34,741 bases of DNA from the NCBI GenBank assembly GCA_005798405.1, contig SYJQ01000029.1, positions 1 through 34,741 of the forward strand, in the 5' to 3' direction. Below, piece after piece: positions 1-8,799 of the stretch (positions are counted from its first letter, which is position 1; the number at the start of each line of letters is the position of its first letter). The notes under the pieces were generated by a model. It made no database searches. It saw nothing but the letters and a program-made list of their open reading frames with translations, and was not told the origin of the DNA. The position numbers and the translations under genes are program-made. This stretch comes from Nitrosopumilaceae archaeon. GTDB lineage: Archaea > Thermoproteota > Nitrososphaeria > Nitrososphaerales > Nitrosopumilaceae.

Positions 1-141
1 ACCAGAACCAACACCAGAACCAACACCAGAACCAACACCAGAACCAACACCAGAACCAACACCAGAACCAACACCAGAACCAACACCAGAACCAACACCA
101 GAACCAACACCAGAACCAACACCAGAACCAACACCAGAACC
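1..141 (+). repeat. 12-bp tandem repeat encoding Pro-Glu-Pro-Thr linker
   Basis: The unit accagaaccaac is repeated without change about 11.7 times from the window edge to base 141, then decays. It is in frame with the CDS and encodes (PEPT)n, a stiff extended spacer typical of cell-surface proteins. The array continues upstream out of the window, so its true copy number is unknown. Perfect repeats of this kind are prone to copy-number change. Confidence 0.97.
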
Positions 142-607
142 TGAACCAACTACAGAATTAGGATTGGCATCATTTGTTGATAAATCAAAAGATCCACAAT
201 CATATGTTGATAGATACAACAAAGAACCAACTTACAAAAAATGGTTTGATACAAACTTCCCACAATACTCTTCAATTTATGAGGCAGTTGGATTAGATGA
301 GCCAAAAGGATTGGCATCATTTGTTGATAAATCAAAAGATCCACAATCATATGTTGATAGATACAACAAAGAACCAACTTACAAAAAATGGTTTGATACA
401 AACTTCCCACAATACTCTTCAATTTATGAGGCAGTTGGATTAACTGAACCAAAAACTGATACCCCAAAAATTGATACACCAAAAACTGATACTCCAAAAG
501 TTGAGAAACCCCAATTTGGAATTTGTGGAAAAGGAACAAAGTTAATTGATGGAGTATGTACTCTTGTTGAGATACCAAAGGCTAAACCTTGGTGGAAATT
601 TTGGTAG
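2..607 (+). CDS. C-terminal part of a repeat-rich secreted protein (5' end outside window)
   Basis: The frame is open from base 2 with no start, so the gene begins upstream of the window and about 201 C-terminal residues are seen. The visible part is a Pro-Glu-Pro-Thr linker (about residues 1-47), two tandem identical domains of about 45 residues containing DPQSYVDRY and EPTYKKWFD, a short Thr-Asp-Pro-Lys linker, and a C-terminal segment with two cysteines (FGICGKGTK and GVCTLVE) ending in WWKFW. The two Cys could form a disulfide. Domains of the YVDRY...YKKWFD kind occur in thaumarchaeal exported proteins from memory, so an extracellular role is inferred; the signal peptide is not in view. 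The enzymatic or binding domain, if any, lies upstream. Function unknown. Confidence 0.85.
   Translation, partial: PEPTPEPTPEPTPEPTPEPTPEPTPEPTPEPTPEPTPEPTPEPTPEPEPTTELGLASFVDKSKDPQSYVDRYNKEPTYKKWFDTNFPQYSSIYEAVGLDEPKGLASFVDKSKDPQSYVDRYNKEPTYKKWFDTNFPQYSSIYEAVGLTEPKTDTPKIDTPKTDTPKVEKPQFGICGKGTKLIDGVCTLVEIPKAKPWWKFW
161..442 (+). repeat. Tandem duplication, 147-bp period, 135-bp identical core
   Basis: Bases 161-295 and 308-442 are identical by eye over 135 bp, at an offset of 147 bp (49 codons). They encode two copies of the same domain in frame. Complete identity, including third codon positions, points to a recent duplication or ongoing gene conversion. Confidence 0.95.
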
Positions 608-748
608 CATTTTATTTTGAAATATCAGAATCAAAAAATTATTGAATTTTAGTTTTTTTAAAAATTAGAGTAGAAAAGACTTTTCGTTAAAATGAATTTG
701 AAGTAATCCCTAAATAGATTCATCCATAGTAAATTTGTAGATTAACAC

Positions 749-2947
749 ATGGATAATAAAATTTTAGCAGGAATCATTGCAGCAATAATAATAGTTGGGG
801 CTGCGGCATTTTCATTTACATTAAATCCAGAATCACCAGAAAAATCACAACCATTCGAAGCTGAAGAGAATGTATTTGAAGAAAAACTACCAAGCACGCT
901 TGAAGAAAAAGATGGACTGATCAAATTTTCCTCTTATGATGAAATTAAAGAATTTCTAAAAGATAACCAAAATCAACAGTATGATTTTTACCCGATACGT
1001 AGGGATGATGGCTCATTTCGTGAGGGTGCTTCAATACCTACAATGACAATTCCAGAAGGACCTCTACTATCTGCTCCTGATATGGCAGTTTCTGAAGAAT
1101 CTCAAAATGCAGGATCTGATACTTACCCAGACTTTTCTGGTACCAATGTCCAAGTAAAGAATGTGGACGAACCTGATTACATCAAAACTGATGGCAAATA
1201 TCTATACATTGTAAATCAAAACTGGCTCACAATTGTCGATGCATATCCTGCAGAAAATGCCAAAGTTGTTCTAAAAATTGCCCTAGATATTGAGCAGCAA
1301 AATCTTGAAAACATATTTCTAAATGGTGACAAATTAGTGATTTTCTATTATGGCTCTAGTCAAACTTATGGCATAGCCCAATATGATTTTGCACCGTATC
1401 CAATTTACACTCCACAAACATTTTCAACTATACTTGATGTATCTGATAGAGAAAATCCAAAGACTGTGACAAAATATGAAGTTGGCGGAAGCTATGTAAA
1501 TTCTAGAATGATTGATGACATTGTTTATCTTGTAACCAATTCTGGAGTTGATTACACCAATCCTATATTGCCACGAATAATGGAAGGCTCTTCTCTTATT
1601 TTGCCTGATGTGTATCGTTTTCCAAATCCAGAACCATCTTACACATTTAACACTGTAACTGCATTTGATGTATATGGAAAACTACAAACTTCTGAGACAT
1701 TTTTGATGGGATACTCTAACACAATTTATGTTTCTGAAGACAATCTGTACATCACATATCAAAAAAATCTTCCATACAACTATTATGATACGATGAGTAA
1801 AGATAGATTCTTTGACGTTGTTGTTCCATTGTTGCCTAAAGATGCTCAAGATAAAATTCGAATAATTCAAAATGATGTAGCCCTTGATGCATATGCAAAA
1901 TGGATTCAAGTTTCAAACCTACTACAAGATACATACAACACACTACCAAAAGATGAAAAAGAAAAGCTGTTTACCCAAATCCAAACTGCACTAGAAGAAT
2001 ATGATGCAAGAATACAATCTGATGTATCTCGAACTGTAATTCACAAGATTGGCTTAGATAATGGCAATCTCAAATATGTTGCAAATTCCGAAGTTCCAGG
2101 ATATGTCTTAAACCAATTTTCAATGGATGAAAGTGGAAATCGATTTAGAATCGCAACTACGTCAGAGTCTTTTTCAAGAACTGGTTCTATGTCATCAAGT
2201 AATGTCTATGTATTAGATGAGAATCTAAGTCAGGTTGGTAGTCTAACCGAAATAGCTCCTGATGAGAGAATCTACTCTGCAAGATTTATGGGCGATAAAC
2301 TATTTCTTGTTACATTCAAACAGGTTGATCCATTTTTTGTAATTGATCTTTCTGCAGATCCTCCTAAGATTTTAGGAGCATTAAAGATTCCAGGATTTTC
2401 AAATTATTTGCAACCATATGATGAAGATCACATAATTGGAATTGGCAGAGATACAAAAGTAAACGAATGGGGAGGTGTTCAAACTAATGGTGTAAAGATA
2501 TCTATGTTTGACGTATCTGATTTTAAAAATCCAAAGGAAACTGACACTGTTGTAATCGGTGACAGTTCTGTTGATTCTGAAGCACTGTACAGCCATAAAT
2601 CACTGCTTTTAGACAAGCAAAAAGATGTAATGTCAATTCCTATCAAGGGTGAAATCAAGGCAGTATTTGGTGACACAAAGACTGGTTCAGAGTATGTTCA
2701 ATGGAATGGATTCTTTGTTTATGGATTTGACAATGATGGATTTGTAAAAAAAGGTTTGATATCTCATTACTCTGGTAGTAATTATAACTCCATTTACATG
2801 CCTGCAAGATCTATGTACATTGGGGATACATTGTATACTATAATGGATGGAAGTATCAAAATGAATGATCTTTCAAATATCTCAAATGAAATTAATGCCA
2901 TAACTATTGCAAGTACTGGTGGATTGATTCCATATCTAGATAAATGA
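749..2947 (+). CDS. Membrane-anchored beta-propeller protein (Beta_propel family)
   Basis: 732 residues. The N-terminus (MDNK, then about 17 hydrophobic residues rich in Ile and Ala) is an uncleaved signal anchor or signal peptide, placing the rest outside the membrane. An acidic linker follows (residues 25-60). From about residue 130 the motif NVQVKNVDEPDYIKTDGKYL begins the C-terminal beta-propeller domain family (Pfam Beta_propel, COG4880, distantly WD40-like), known in archaeal and bacterial secreted proteins. Repeated blade-like strands such as KLVIFYYG, NVYVLDENL, KLFLVTF and DTLYTIMDG run to the C-terminus. A more helical insertion at about residues 345-425 breaks the propeller pattern. 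Start at ATG 749, with an A/T-rich upstream region and no obvious Shine-Dalgarno. Substrate or partner unknown; likely a surface interaction or assembly protein. Confidence 0.9.
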   Translation: MDNKILAGIIAAIIIVGAAAFSFTLNPESPEKSQPFEAEENVFEEKLPSTLEEKDGLIKFSSYDEIKEFLKDNQNQQYDFYPIRRDDGSFREGASIPTMTIPEGPLLSAPDMAVSEESQNAGSDTYPDFSGTNVQVKNVDEPDYIKTDGKYLYIVNQNWLTIVDAYPAENAKVVLKIALDIEQQNLENIFLNGDKLVIFYYGSSQTYGIAQYDFAPYPIYTPQTFSTILDVSDRENPKTVTKYEVGGSYVNSRMIDDIVYLVTNSGVDYTNPILPRIMEGSSLILPDVYRFPNPEPSYTFNTVTAFDVYGKLQTSETFLMGYSNTIYVSEDNLYITYQKNLPYNYYDTMSKDRFFDVVVPLLPKDAQDKIRIIQNDVALDAYAKWIQVSNLLQDTYNTLPKDEKEKLFTQIQTALEEYDARIQSDVSRTVIHKIGLDNGNLKYVANSEVPGYVLNQFSMDESGNRFRIATTSESFSRTGSMSSSNVYVLDENLSQVGSLTEIAPDERIYSARFMGDKLFLVTFKQVDPFFVIDLSADPPKILGALKIPGFSNYLQPYDEDHIIGIGRDTKVNEWGGVQTNGVKISMFDVSDFKNPKETDTVVIGDSSVDSEALYSHKSLLLDKQKDVMSIPIKGEIKAVFGDTKTGSEYVQWNGFFVYGFDNDGFVKKGLISHYSGSNYNSIYMPARSMYIGDTLYTIMDGSIKMNDLSNISNEINAITIASTGGLIPYLDK

Positions 2948-2991
2948 TAATTCTGCCACTTTGGTGATTATTTTTTAATGTAATCTTGCAG

Positions 2992-3231
2992 TTATTTTTT
3001 TGTCATTTTACGACCTAGTGCAGCAATGATTCCACCAATTATTATTAGAACAATGCCAAACATAGATAACCACTCATAATATTTTATGTACTCTTCTTCA
3101 AATCTTGGGTCATTTTGAAATTGCTCTTGAGGAATATCTGTCAAGTAGAGTGCCCATAAAGAAAATCCAAATAATAATACTCCTAAACTAAAAAATACGA
3201 TCATTACATACTTTGGAGCACCAGTAATCAT
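2992..3231 (-). CDS. Small two-TM membrane protein
   Basis: 79 residues starting at ATG 3231. Two hydrophobic helices are clear: residues 8-29 and about 56-73 (IVLIIIGGIIAALG). They are separated by an acidic, Tyr/Glu-rich loop (residues 33-53), and the C-terminus is basic (GRKMTKK). The topology suggests an inner-membrane hairpin with the loop outside. It is convergent with the propeller gene, with only about 44 bases between the stops. No family recognised; function unknown. Confidence 0.75.
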   Translation of the reverse strand: MITGAPKYVMIVFFSLGVLLFGFSLWALYLTDIPQEQFQNDPRFEEEYIKYYEWLSMFGIVLIIIGGIIAALGRKMTKK

Positions 3232-3293
3232 AAGTGTAGTAAATAAAACAGACTATTTAGAGCAATGACCTGATATCCAGTTTTGAAATTAGA

Positions 3294-3491
3294 TTATTTT
3301 TTCCATATTGTATTTGTCTCTTTAAAACTAGGTAAAAATATTCTATATTGTGGCAATTTGTATTTCATAAAAAAATTTGCTTTTGATCTGGGATAATTAT
3401 TGTATACATACTCTCTGATTTCAGTTACACTCATTTTTGCCAATTTGTAAAATTCTTCATTTTGCCATTCAGAATATTCCAGTTTGCTCAT
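3294..3491 (-). CDS. Hypothetical small basic protein
   Basis: 65 residues from ATG 3491 (MSKLEYSEWQ). The frame stays open upstream to a TTG at 3533, which would add 14 residues, but the ATG gives a more natural start. The sequence is rich in Lys, Tyr, Phe and Asn with no membrane segment or Cys motif. The reverse-strand run of small genes (2992-3905) and the lack of a competing frame support it. Function unknown, and it could be a chance ORF in AT-rich DNA. Confidence 0.5.
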   Translation of the reverse strand: MSKLEYSEWQNEEFYKLAKMSVTEIREYVYNNYPRSKANFFMKYKLPQYRIFLPSFKETNTIWKK

Positions 3492-3596
3492 AGAATTAAA
3501 ATTAGAGACTATGTTTTTCCAAAGATGAATCAAAAATTATTCCAACATTGGTTAGTTTTCTCAAACTAGTGTTTACGGTTTTAAGAAAATTAATTG

Positions 3597-3905
3597 TTAA
3601 TTTTCATAGATTTGTCTTTTGATGTCTGTTACATGGTCATTGAAAATTTCAATTCCTGCATCAAATAACTCCATTGTGCTTTCAACTGTGTTTGGTTGAC
3701 TTTCATCAATTCTTTTGTTCGTTAAATATTGGCCAGAATCATGAATGTACTTTTCAAAGACCATGCCAAAAATACATTCGTGCATGTTTTTAATTTCCCA
3801 TCTTTCCTTTGTTGAATTTATTAGATTGAAATACTTGGGAATTTGGCTTGTTGCTATTTTCAGCAAGTTTTCTAATTCTGTTTTATCTTCTGCTTTGAGT
3901 CCCAT
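3597..3905 (-). CDS. Hypothetical helical protein
   Basis: 102 residues starting at ATG 3905. It is predicted mostly alpha-helical with amphipathic stretches (MGLKAEDKTELENLLKIA at the N-terminus, FDAGIEIFNDHVTDIKRQI near the C-terminus) and has one Cys (MHECIF). There is no signal peptide or TM segment, so it is likely cytosolic. It is divergent from cdvA, with 187 bases between the two starts. I do not recognise the family. Length and composition look like a genuine small lineage-specific protein. Confidence 0.7.
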   Translation of the reverse strand: MGLKAEDKTELENLLKIATSQIPKYFNLINSTKERWEIKNMHECIFGMVFEKYIHDSGQYLTNKRIDESQPNTVESTMELFDAGIEIFNDHVTDIKRQIYEN

Positions 3906-4062
3906 GTTTTACAGTTAATCTGATTTTCTCTCTGAAATTAAGAGTTTTGATTAGGCAAAGACATCTTTTTTGAGGCTGATTGTTTTTATTTTCTAAAATA
4001 TGTCTCAACTTGATTGCTGTCAAAATAATCTCACCAAAACTAGTAACCTTTCTCACACTTTG

Positions 4063-4075
4063 TCGGTTATACAAA
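4063..4075 (+). promoter_or_regulatory. Putative TATA box of cdvA
   Basis: The stretch cggttatacaaat, with TTATACAA at 4066-4073, sits about 24 bases before the cdvA ATG at 4093. That is the normal archaeal TATA-to-start spacing if transcription begins at or just before the ATG. There is no Shine-Dalgarno, so a leaderless mRNA is inferred. Confidence 0.55.
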
Positions 4076-4092
4076 TCTCTAAACCTTAAGCC

Positions 4093-4929
4093 ATGACACA
4101 TGACGATATCGATATCATCGGTAAAAACGTCAAAGACATGTACGGAACATTCATGGGAAAAGTCATTGGAACAATAACTGACATTGATGGAAGCATCCAA
4201 TCAGTAGGTGTTGACTGCGGTTCTCAAGGATTACAGCAAATCCAATACGAGCAACTTGTAGTTCAAGGCAATGTTGTTATATTCATTCCAAGATGGAGAC
4301 TAGACTCTCAAAGACTTCTACGCGAAAAACAACTAACCCTCCGTCGTCTAAAAGCCTTGATTGATATTGTTTCAGAAAATGATGACATGAAAGCAGACGC
4401 AGAAATAATTCATGAAAAATACAAATCAAAACTCACATCATTAGATGAAGCAGAACAACAAATCAAAGCCAAACTTGAAGCAAGATTGACAGAGTTAGAT
4501 GAACAGTTGAAGTCCGCAAAGATGTTGCTATTTGATGCAAAAGTACAATACAAGAGCAATGAAATCTCTGATAATACATTTGAGACAGTGAAGGCCTGCT
4601 CCGCAGAACTAATTGAGCATGTTACTCACGAAACTGCAGAAATCTCAAACGTAAAGAGAAGAATCGCAGATCTTGATGCAGAAGTAGTAAACGTAACCAC
4701 CCCTCCACAAAAACATCTACAAGAATCAGCCGTTACATATCTGGGTAATTCTGAATCACAACAAATTCAGAGCATACTTCCAGAGGCACCAACAGAACCA
4801 GTCACTTACTCTTCAGCAGTACCCTTTACTGCCGAATCTCTACCAACAATTCCAGAACCACCAAAACAGGTGAAAACAGCAACATCTCATAACGAAGACG
4901 ACTGGCTTGCCAGAATGGAAGCACAATAA
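4093..4929 (+). CDS. cdvA: Cell division protein CdvA
   Basis: 278 residues with the layout of CdvA, the membrane-associated scaffold of the archaeal ESCRT-type division machinery. A PRC-barrel-like N-terminal domain covers about residues 8-70 (GKNVKDMYGTFMGKVIGTI). A long coiled coil follows (about 72-200, heptads such as DEAEQQIKAKLEARLTELDE), then a Pro-rich linker (about 205-262). The C-terminus ends in DDWLARMEAQ, matching the position and style of the E3B peptide that binds the winged-helix domain of CdvB. In thaumarchaea cdvA, cdvB and cdvC lie at separate loci, and neither partner is seen here. ATG 4093 is preceded by a TATA-like box at leaderless distance. The T-rich end at 4930 suggests single-gene transcription. 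Confidence 0.9.
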   Translation: MTHDDIDIIGKNVKDMYGTFMGKVIGTITDIDGSIQSVGVDCGSQGLQQIQYEQLVVQGNVVIFIPRWRLDSQRLLREKQLTLRRLKALIDIVSENDDMKADAEIIHEKYKSKLTSLDEAEQQIKAKLEARLTELDEQLKSAKMLLFDAKVQYKSNEISDNTFETVKACSAELIEHVTHETAEISNVKRRIADLDAEVVNVTTPPQKHLQESAVTYLGNSESQQIQSILPEAPTEPVTYSSAVPFTAESLPTIPEPPKQVKTATSHNEDDWLARMEAQ

Positions 4930-4954
4930 TTTTTTTTAAATTCTTTTTTCTTTA
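4928..4954 (+). terminator. T-rich terminator after cdvA
   Basis: Immediately after the cdvA stop comes a run of eight T, then aaa, then further T-tracts up to about 4954. There is no hairpin. Archaeal RNA polymerase terminates on such T-tracts in the non-template strand. The acs promoter must lie within or just after this stretch. Confidence 0.55.
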
Positions 4955-4987
4955 ACATTTACAAACCTGGCCCTCTACACAGTTTTG

Positions 4988-6901
4988 ATGTCCGAGATTA
5001 ACATAGGTCTTGGTAATACTGATACTGAGACTAGAAGAGATGCAGAATCTGATTTTGTAACATTTTGGGGGAAACAAGCAAAAAATCTCTTTTGGTTTTC
5101 AACTTGGGAGAAAATTCTGGATTGGAATCCACCTTTTGCAAAATGGTTTGTAGGTGGCACGATTAATGCTTCATACAATACACTGGATATTCATCAGCAA
5201 GACAAGGCTGACAAGCCTGCTATTTTATGGGAGGGTGAGAACGGTGAATCTAGAATTCTTACTTACAAAGAGATGTGGATCAAGGTGCAAAAATTTACAA
5301 ATATTCTCAAATCACTTGGTGTTAAGAAAGGAGACAGAATAACTATCTATCTTCCAATGATTCCAGAACTGCCGATATCGATGCTTGCATGTGCCAGAAT
5401 TGGTGCAATTCATACTGTGATATTTTCTGGATTTAGTGCTACATCAATTAGAGACAGAATAGATGATTCAAAATCAAAAATTGTGATAACTGCTGATGGT
5501 GGATATAGACGCGGTAATGTAATTAAGCTCAAAGAAGTAATAGACGAAGCAATAAAAGATCTTGATTTTGTTCAAAATGTAATTGTAGTAGAGAGAGCAA
5601 AAAACAAAATCAATCTATCTTCAAAAGATATGTTCTGGAATGAATTGATGAATGATGTTTCTGATACTTGTGTTGCAGAAAAATTAGATAGCTCTCATCC
5701 TCTTTACATTTTGTATACTTCTGGAACAACGGGAAAGCCAAAAGGAGTATTACATGGAACAGGTGGTTATCTGACACATTTGTATTCCACATTCAAATGG
5801 GCATTTGACATTAGGGATTCGGATGTATTTTTTTGTACTGCTGATATTGGATGGGTTACAGGACATAGCTATGTAGTTTATGATCCCTTACTACATGGTG
5901 CAACTCAAGTAATGTACGAGGGTGCACCAGATTTTCCTGATGCATCACGAATGTGGGAAATTATTCAAAAATATCATGTTACTATTTTTTACACTACTCC
6001 AACTACATTGCGAATGTTTATGAAATTTGGTGATTCATTACCAAATTCATTTGATCTTTCAACTCTTAGATTGCTAGGAAGTGTAGGTGAGCCAATCAAT
6101 CCTGAAGTATGGAAATGGTATTTCAAAGTAATTGGAAAAGAAAAATGCCCGATCATTGATACCTGGTGGCAAACCGAAACTGGTGGTATGATGATATCTG
6201 CTTTGCCTGGCTTGGAGACAATTCCATTAAAACCTGGCTCTGGTACAAGGCCAATTCCTGGATTAGATGTCTCTGTGGTAGACGAATCTGGAAATGATGT
6301 CCCTGAAAACACAAAGGGATTTCTTGTAATCAAAAATCCTTGGCCTGGAATGCTTTTGACTCTTTGGGGTGATGATAAAAAATATCGCGATGTATATTGG
6401 TCAAAATACAAAAACTGTTACTATCCTGGCGATTATGCTCTAAAAGATGCTGACGGATATTTTTGGTTACTTGGAAGAGCCGATGATGTACTCAAAGTAT
6501 CTGGTCATAGAATAGGAACTGCAGAACTTGAAAGCTGTATTGTGTCTCATTCTGATGTTGCAGAATCGGCAGTATGTGGAGTTTCAGACGAGATCAAAGG
6601 TGAGGCAATAATTGCATTTGTAGTTCTAAAACAAAATGTTATCAAGGATCATATTATTTTAGAAAAAGAATTGTTAATAAAAATAAGAAATGACATAGGT
6701 GCAATTGCTACTCCAAAACAAATCTATTTTGTAACAAAATTACCAAAAACTCGTAGTGGTAAAATCATGCGAAGATTGCTAAAGGCAATGTCTAGTAATG
6801 AGACTATTGGAGATGTTAGTACTCTAGAAGATGGAACAGCCGTATCTGAAATTCAATCTGTGTTTGATGAAATACAAAAATCGATACAAAAATCCAACTG
6901 A
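4988..6901 (+). CDS. acs: Acetyl-CoA synthetase (AMP-forming)
   Basis: 637 residues from ATG 4988 (MSEINIG); a TTG one codon earlier is less likely. It converts acetate (or a similar short acid), ATP and CoA to acyl-CoA, AMP and PPi. Visible family motifs are the ATP-binding YTSGTTGKPKG (about residues 243-253), DTWWQTETGG (the Trp here closes the acyl pocket in acetate-specific enzymes), the hinge GRADDVLKVSGHR, and PKTRSGKIMRR near the C-terminus. The catalytic Lys, a known acetylation site in the family, is at about 592. Length is normal for Acs. In ammonia oxidisers using the 3-hydroxypropionate/4-hydroxybutyrate cycle it could salvage acetate, or act on propionate or 3-hydroxypropionate; the Trp favours acetate. 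The gene lies just after the cdvA T-tract and is convergent with the PAS gene 17 bases away. Confidence 0.92.
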   Translation: MSEINIGLGNTDTETRRDAESDFVTFWGKQAKNLFWFSTWEKILDWNPPFAKWFVGGTINASYNTLDIHQQDKADKPAILWEGENGESRILTYKEMWIKVQKFTNILKSLGVKKGDRITIYLPMIPELPISMLACARIGAIHTVIFSGFSATSIRDRIDDSKSKIVITADGGYRRGNVIKLKEVIDEAIKDLDFVQNVIVVERAKNKINLSSKDMFWNELMNDVSDTCVAEKLDSSHPLYILYTSGTTGKPKGVLHGTGGYLTHLYSTFKWAFDIRDSDVFFCTADIGWVTGHSYVVYDPLLHGATQVMYEGAPDFPDASRMWEIIQKYHVTIFYTTPTTLRMFMKFGDSLPNSFDLSTLRLLGSVGEPINPEVWKWYFKVIGKEKCPIIDTWWQTETGGMMISALPGLETIPLKPGSGTRPIPGLDVSVVDESGNDVPENTKGFLVIKNPWPGMLLTLWGDDKKYRDVYWSKYKNCYYPGDYALKDADGYFWLLGRADDVLKVSGHRIGTAELESCIVSHSDVAESAVCGVSDEIKGEAIIAFVVLKQNVIKDHIILEKELLIKIRNDIGAIATPKQIYFVTKLPKTRSGKIMRRLLKAMSSNETIGDVSTLEDGTAVSEIQSVFDEIQKSIQKSN

Positions 6902-6918
6902 TTTTTTTGATTTCTTTT

Positions 6919-7455
6919 TTATTTGATATTTTTTAATCCTTTCAGGTCATCTATGATCAACATATCAAACATTTTTTTTAATCCATCATATTCTGATTTG
7001 GAATTCTCATCTAGTTTTTCATATTCATTGTTTTTTATTTCATCTAGTTTGTTTTTTGCTTCTATGAAAAATCTTTTAATCTCTTTAATTTTTTCATCGC
7101 TTATCTCTGTAAGATCAAAAATTACTGTATTGCTTCCAAGAAGATTCTTCTTTTTGTCGTAAAGACTAGTCGCATGTAATAATCCTTGAAATGTGTTCCC
7201 ATCTTGTTTTTTGAATGTGATTTTTCTATCTGTGACATTTCCTGTCTCAAACCACGCTTTAAGTGACTCATTCATGGCTTCAAATTCCTCTTTTGGTACG
7301 TGTTCAAATATTGATTTGCCTAAAATCTCCGATTTTGCATATCCTAGCTTGTTAGCATATGTGGAATTGCAATCAAGAATTATCCCAATGGAGTTTATAC
7401 GTCTCCACATAATTGGAGCATCTTTAAGGATTTTTCTTGCTTCTGTCTGGAGCAT
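6919..7455 (-). CDS. Single PAS-domain protein
   Basis: 178 residues from ATG 7455. Residues about 12-120 form a PAS fold, with typical markers: an early strand IGIILDCNSTYANKLGY, the turn ILGKSIFEHVP, and a PAC-like end (LLGSNTVIFDLTE). The C-terminal third (about 122-178) is a charged helix or coiled coil. There is no kinase, HTH or other output domain, so it probably signals by protein contact or is a sensor partner for a separate protein. Ligand unknown. It sits between acs and fen, separated from fen by about 37 bases on the same strand, so co-transcription with fen is possible. Confidence 0.85.
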   Translation of the reverse strand: MLQTEARKILKDAPIMWRRINSIGIILDCNSTYANKLGYAKSEILGKSIFEHVPKEEFEAMNESLKAWFETGNVTDRKITFKKQDGNTFQGLLHATSLYDKKKNLLGSNTVIFDLTEISDEKIKEIKRFFIEAKNKLDEIKNNEYEKLDENSKSEYDGLKKMFDMLIIDDLKGLKNIK

Positions 7456-7492
7456 TTTTTAATTCATATTCTGCTTACTATTAAATTGAAAT

Positions 7493-8518
7493 CTAACTGA
7501 ACCACTGATCTAAATTATGACTCTTTTTTTCCAGTGCTTTTTTAAGTCGATTCATTGATGATTGTATTCTTTCTTCTGAAAAACTTCTTTCCTTTACTAG
7601 ATAATTTGTCATTCCCTCATAATCTACATTCCCAAATACTATTTCATCTACATCTGCCACAACTGGTTCAAGAAATATTTTTCGTATTTGTTCATAATCA
7701 ATTTCGTTTAACTGTTCTTGAATTTGTGGTATGTCTTCTAATCGTAAATGCTGTTTGATCATTTTTAATGCTGTTTTTGGTCCAATTCTATCAAACCCAT
7801 TTGGATTAAAGTCAGTGCCAATCAAGATTCCCACATCTACTAACTGTTCTCTGGTAATCTCTAAAGCATCTAGAGTTTTTTGTGTCTCAATTATTTCTGG
7901 TTCAATTTCAACATACGTGTTCCTGTTGGGAATTTTTCTTCTTCCGCTGTTTGTAAAATTTCTTACCAGTCTTTTTGCTCCACACAATATTGAATCAAAA
8001 TCCTGACTCGCAGATGCATATGCCTGCCCCGTGTTTGTTAGATGAGCTGCTGTTGCTTCCCCTTCAGAGGGTGCATCAATGTATGGAATTCCAAAATAAG
8101 TTAAAATCTGCTTTGATTCTTTTACCATCCCATCTTTCATGCTAGTTGTTTGCTGCGCGAATTTCCTTGCATCTTCCATGTTTCCCTCTGCAATTGCTTT
8201 TTCATATTTTACAGTGGCATCCTTTTTGATCTGTTTTCTTCTTTCAATCTCTGCAGTTTTCAATGATGGGGGTTTTCCATCAAATACGTAAACCGGTTTA
8301 ATCCCTAACGATAGGAAATTGATATTTCTATAGAGTAATCCACTAAGATGACTAGTAATTCTACCTTCTGAATCTGATAGCTGTAATCCGTCCGGACCTC
8401 TTATGCTTGCAAGGAACTGGTAAATTGCATTGTAAGCGTCAACTGCTATAACTTTTGATGAAAATGATTCTAATGTTGTTTTCTCTCTAACTACCAATTC
8501 TTTTAGGTTTAACCCCAT
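7493..8518 (-). CDS. fen: Flap endonuclease 1 (FEN1/XPG family)
   Basis: 341 residues, normal for archaeal FEN1, starting MGLNLKELV. It removes 5' flaps in Okazaki-fragment maturation and base-excision repair. The N-terminal nuclease motif has [14 protein letters not shown] with Asp27, and YVFDGKPP carries the next metal-binding Asp. The internal motif has EGEATAAHL and [10 protein letters not shown], and the helix-hairpin part is seen as [17 protein letters not shown]. The C-terminal tail SHNLDQWFS is the position of the PCNA-binding PIP box, but the usual first Gln is Ser here. A PAS gene follows on the same strand. Confidence 0.95.
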   Translation of the reverse strand: MGLNLKELVVREKTTLESFSSKVIAVDAYNAIYQFLASIRGPDGLQLSDSEGRITSHLSGLLYRNINFLSLGIKPVYVFDGKPPSLKTAEIERRKQIKKDATVKYEKAIAEGNMEDARKFAQQTTSMKDGMVKESKQILTYFGIPYIDAPSEGEATAAHLTNTGQAYASASQDFDSILCGAKRLVRNFTNSGRRKIPNRNTYVEIEPEIIETQKTLDALEITREQLVDVGILIGTDFNPNGFDRIGPKTALKMIKQHLRLEDIPQIQEQLNEIDYEQIRKIFLEPVVADVDEIVFGNVDYEGMTNYLVKERSFSEERIQSSMNRLKKALEKKSHNLDQWFS

Positions 8519-8565
8519 ATCATGTTATTGATTTTTTATGCTATTTTGTGTTTATCGTTTCAAAC

Positions 8566-8799
8566 ATGGCTAGTACAAATACTGGGTTTTCTATTATTTT
8601 GTATATTATGAGAAATTGGTTGTTTTGGGCAGGTGTAAGTTTTATTATTGGTGGAATAGTCAGTCTTGCTCTGAATCTTGGTGCAACTGCAGCACTCAGT
8701 TCTTCTGAAGATCTTACTGGCTATGCTATAGGATGGATGATCGTAGGTGCTGTTTTGATTGCAATCGGATATATAAAAAAAGAAAAACCTCCTGAATAA
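8566..8799 (+). CDS. Small two-TM membrane protein
   Basis: 77 residues from ATG 8566; an in-frame GTG at 8548 would add six. Two TM helices are visible: about residues 15-37 (NWLFWAGVSFIIGGIVSLAL) and about 53-68 (AIGWMIVGAVLIAIGY). The basic tail KKEKPPE suggests a cytosolic C-terminus. Its stop overlaps the next start in TAATG, so the two genes are translationally coupled. It is divergent from fen, with about 47 bases between the starts. No family recognised. Confidence 0.75.
   Translation: MASTNTGFSIILYIMRNWLFWAGVSFIIGGIVSLALNLGATAALSSSEDLTGYAIGWMIVGAVLIAIGYIKKEKPPE

Noticed and set aside
1-141. Possible CRISPR-like array
   Set aside because: It is a perfect 12-bp tandem repeat in frame with a protein and has no spacers.
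150-578. 142-codon reverse-strand frame over the repeat protein
   Set aside because: It is the antisense shadow of the identical tandem domain, and the repetition mirrors the plus-strand gene, which has the meaningful protein sequence.
3883-4200. 105-codon reverse frame across the cdvA start
   Set aside because: It overlaps the strong cdvA N-terminus and its promoter and has no recognisable protein features.
5989-6411. 140-codon reverse-strand frame inside acs
   Set aside because: It has no start context or motif and lies within a well-supported enzyme gene.
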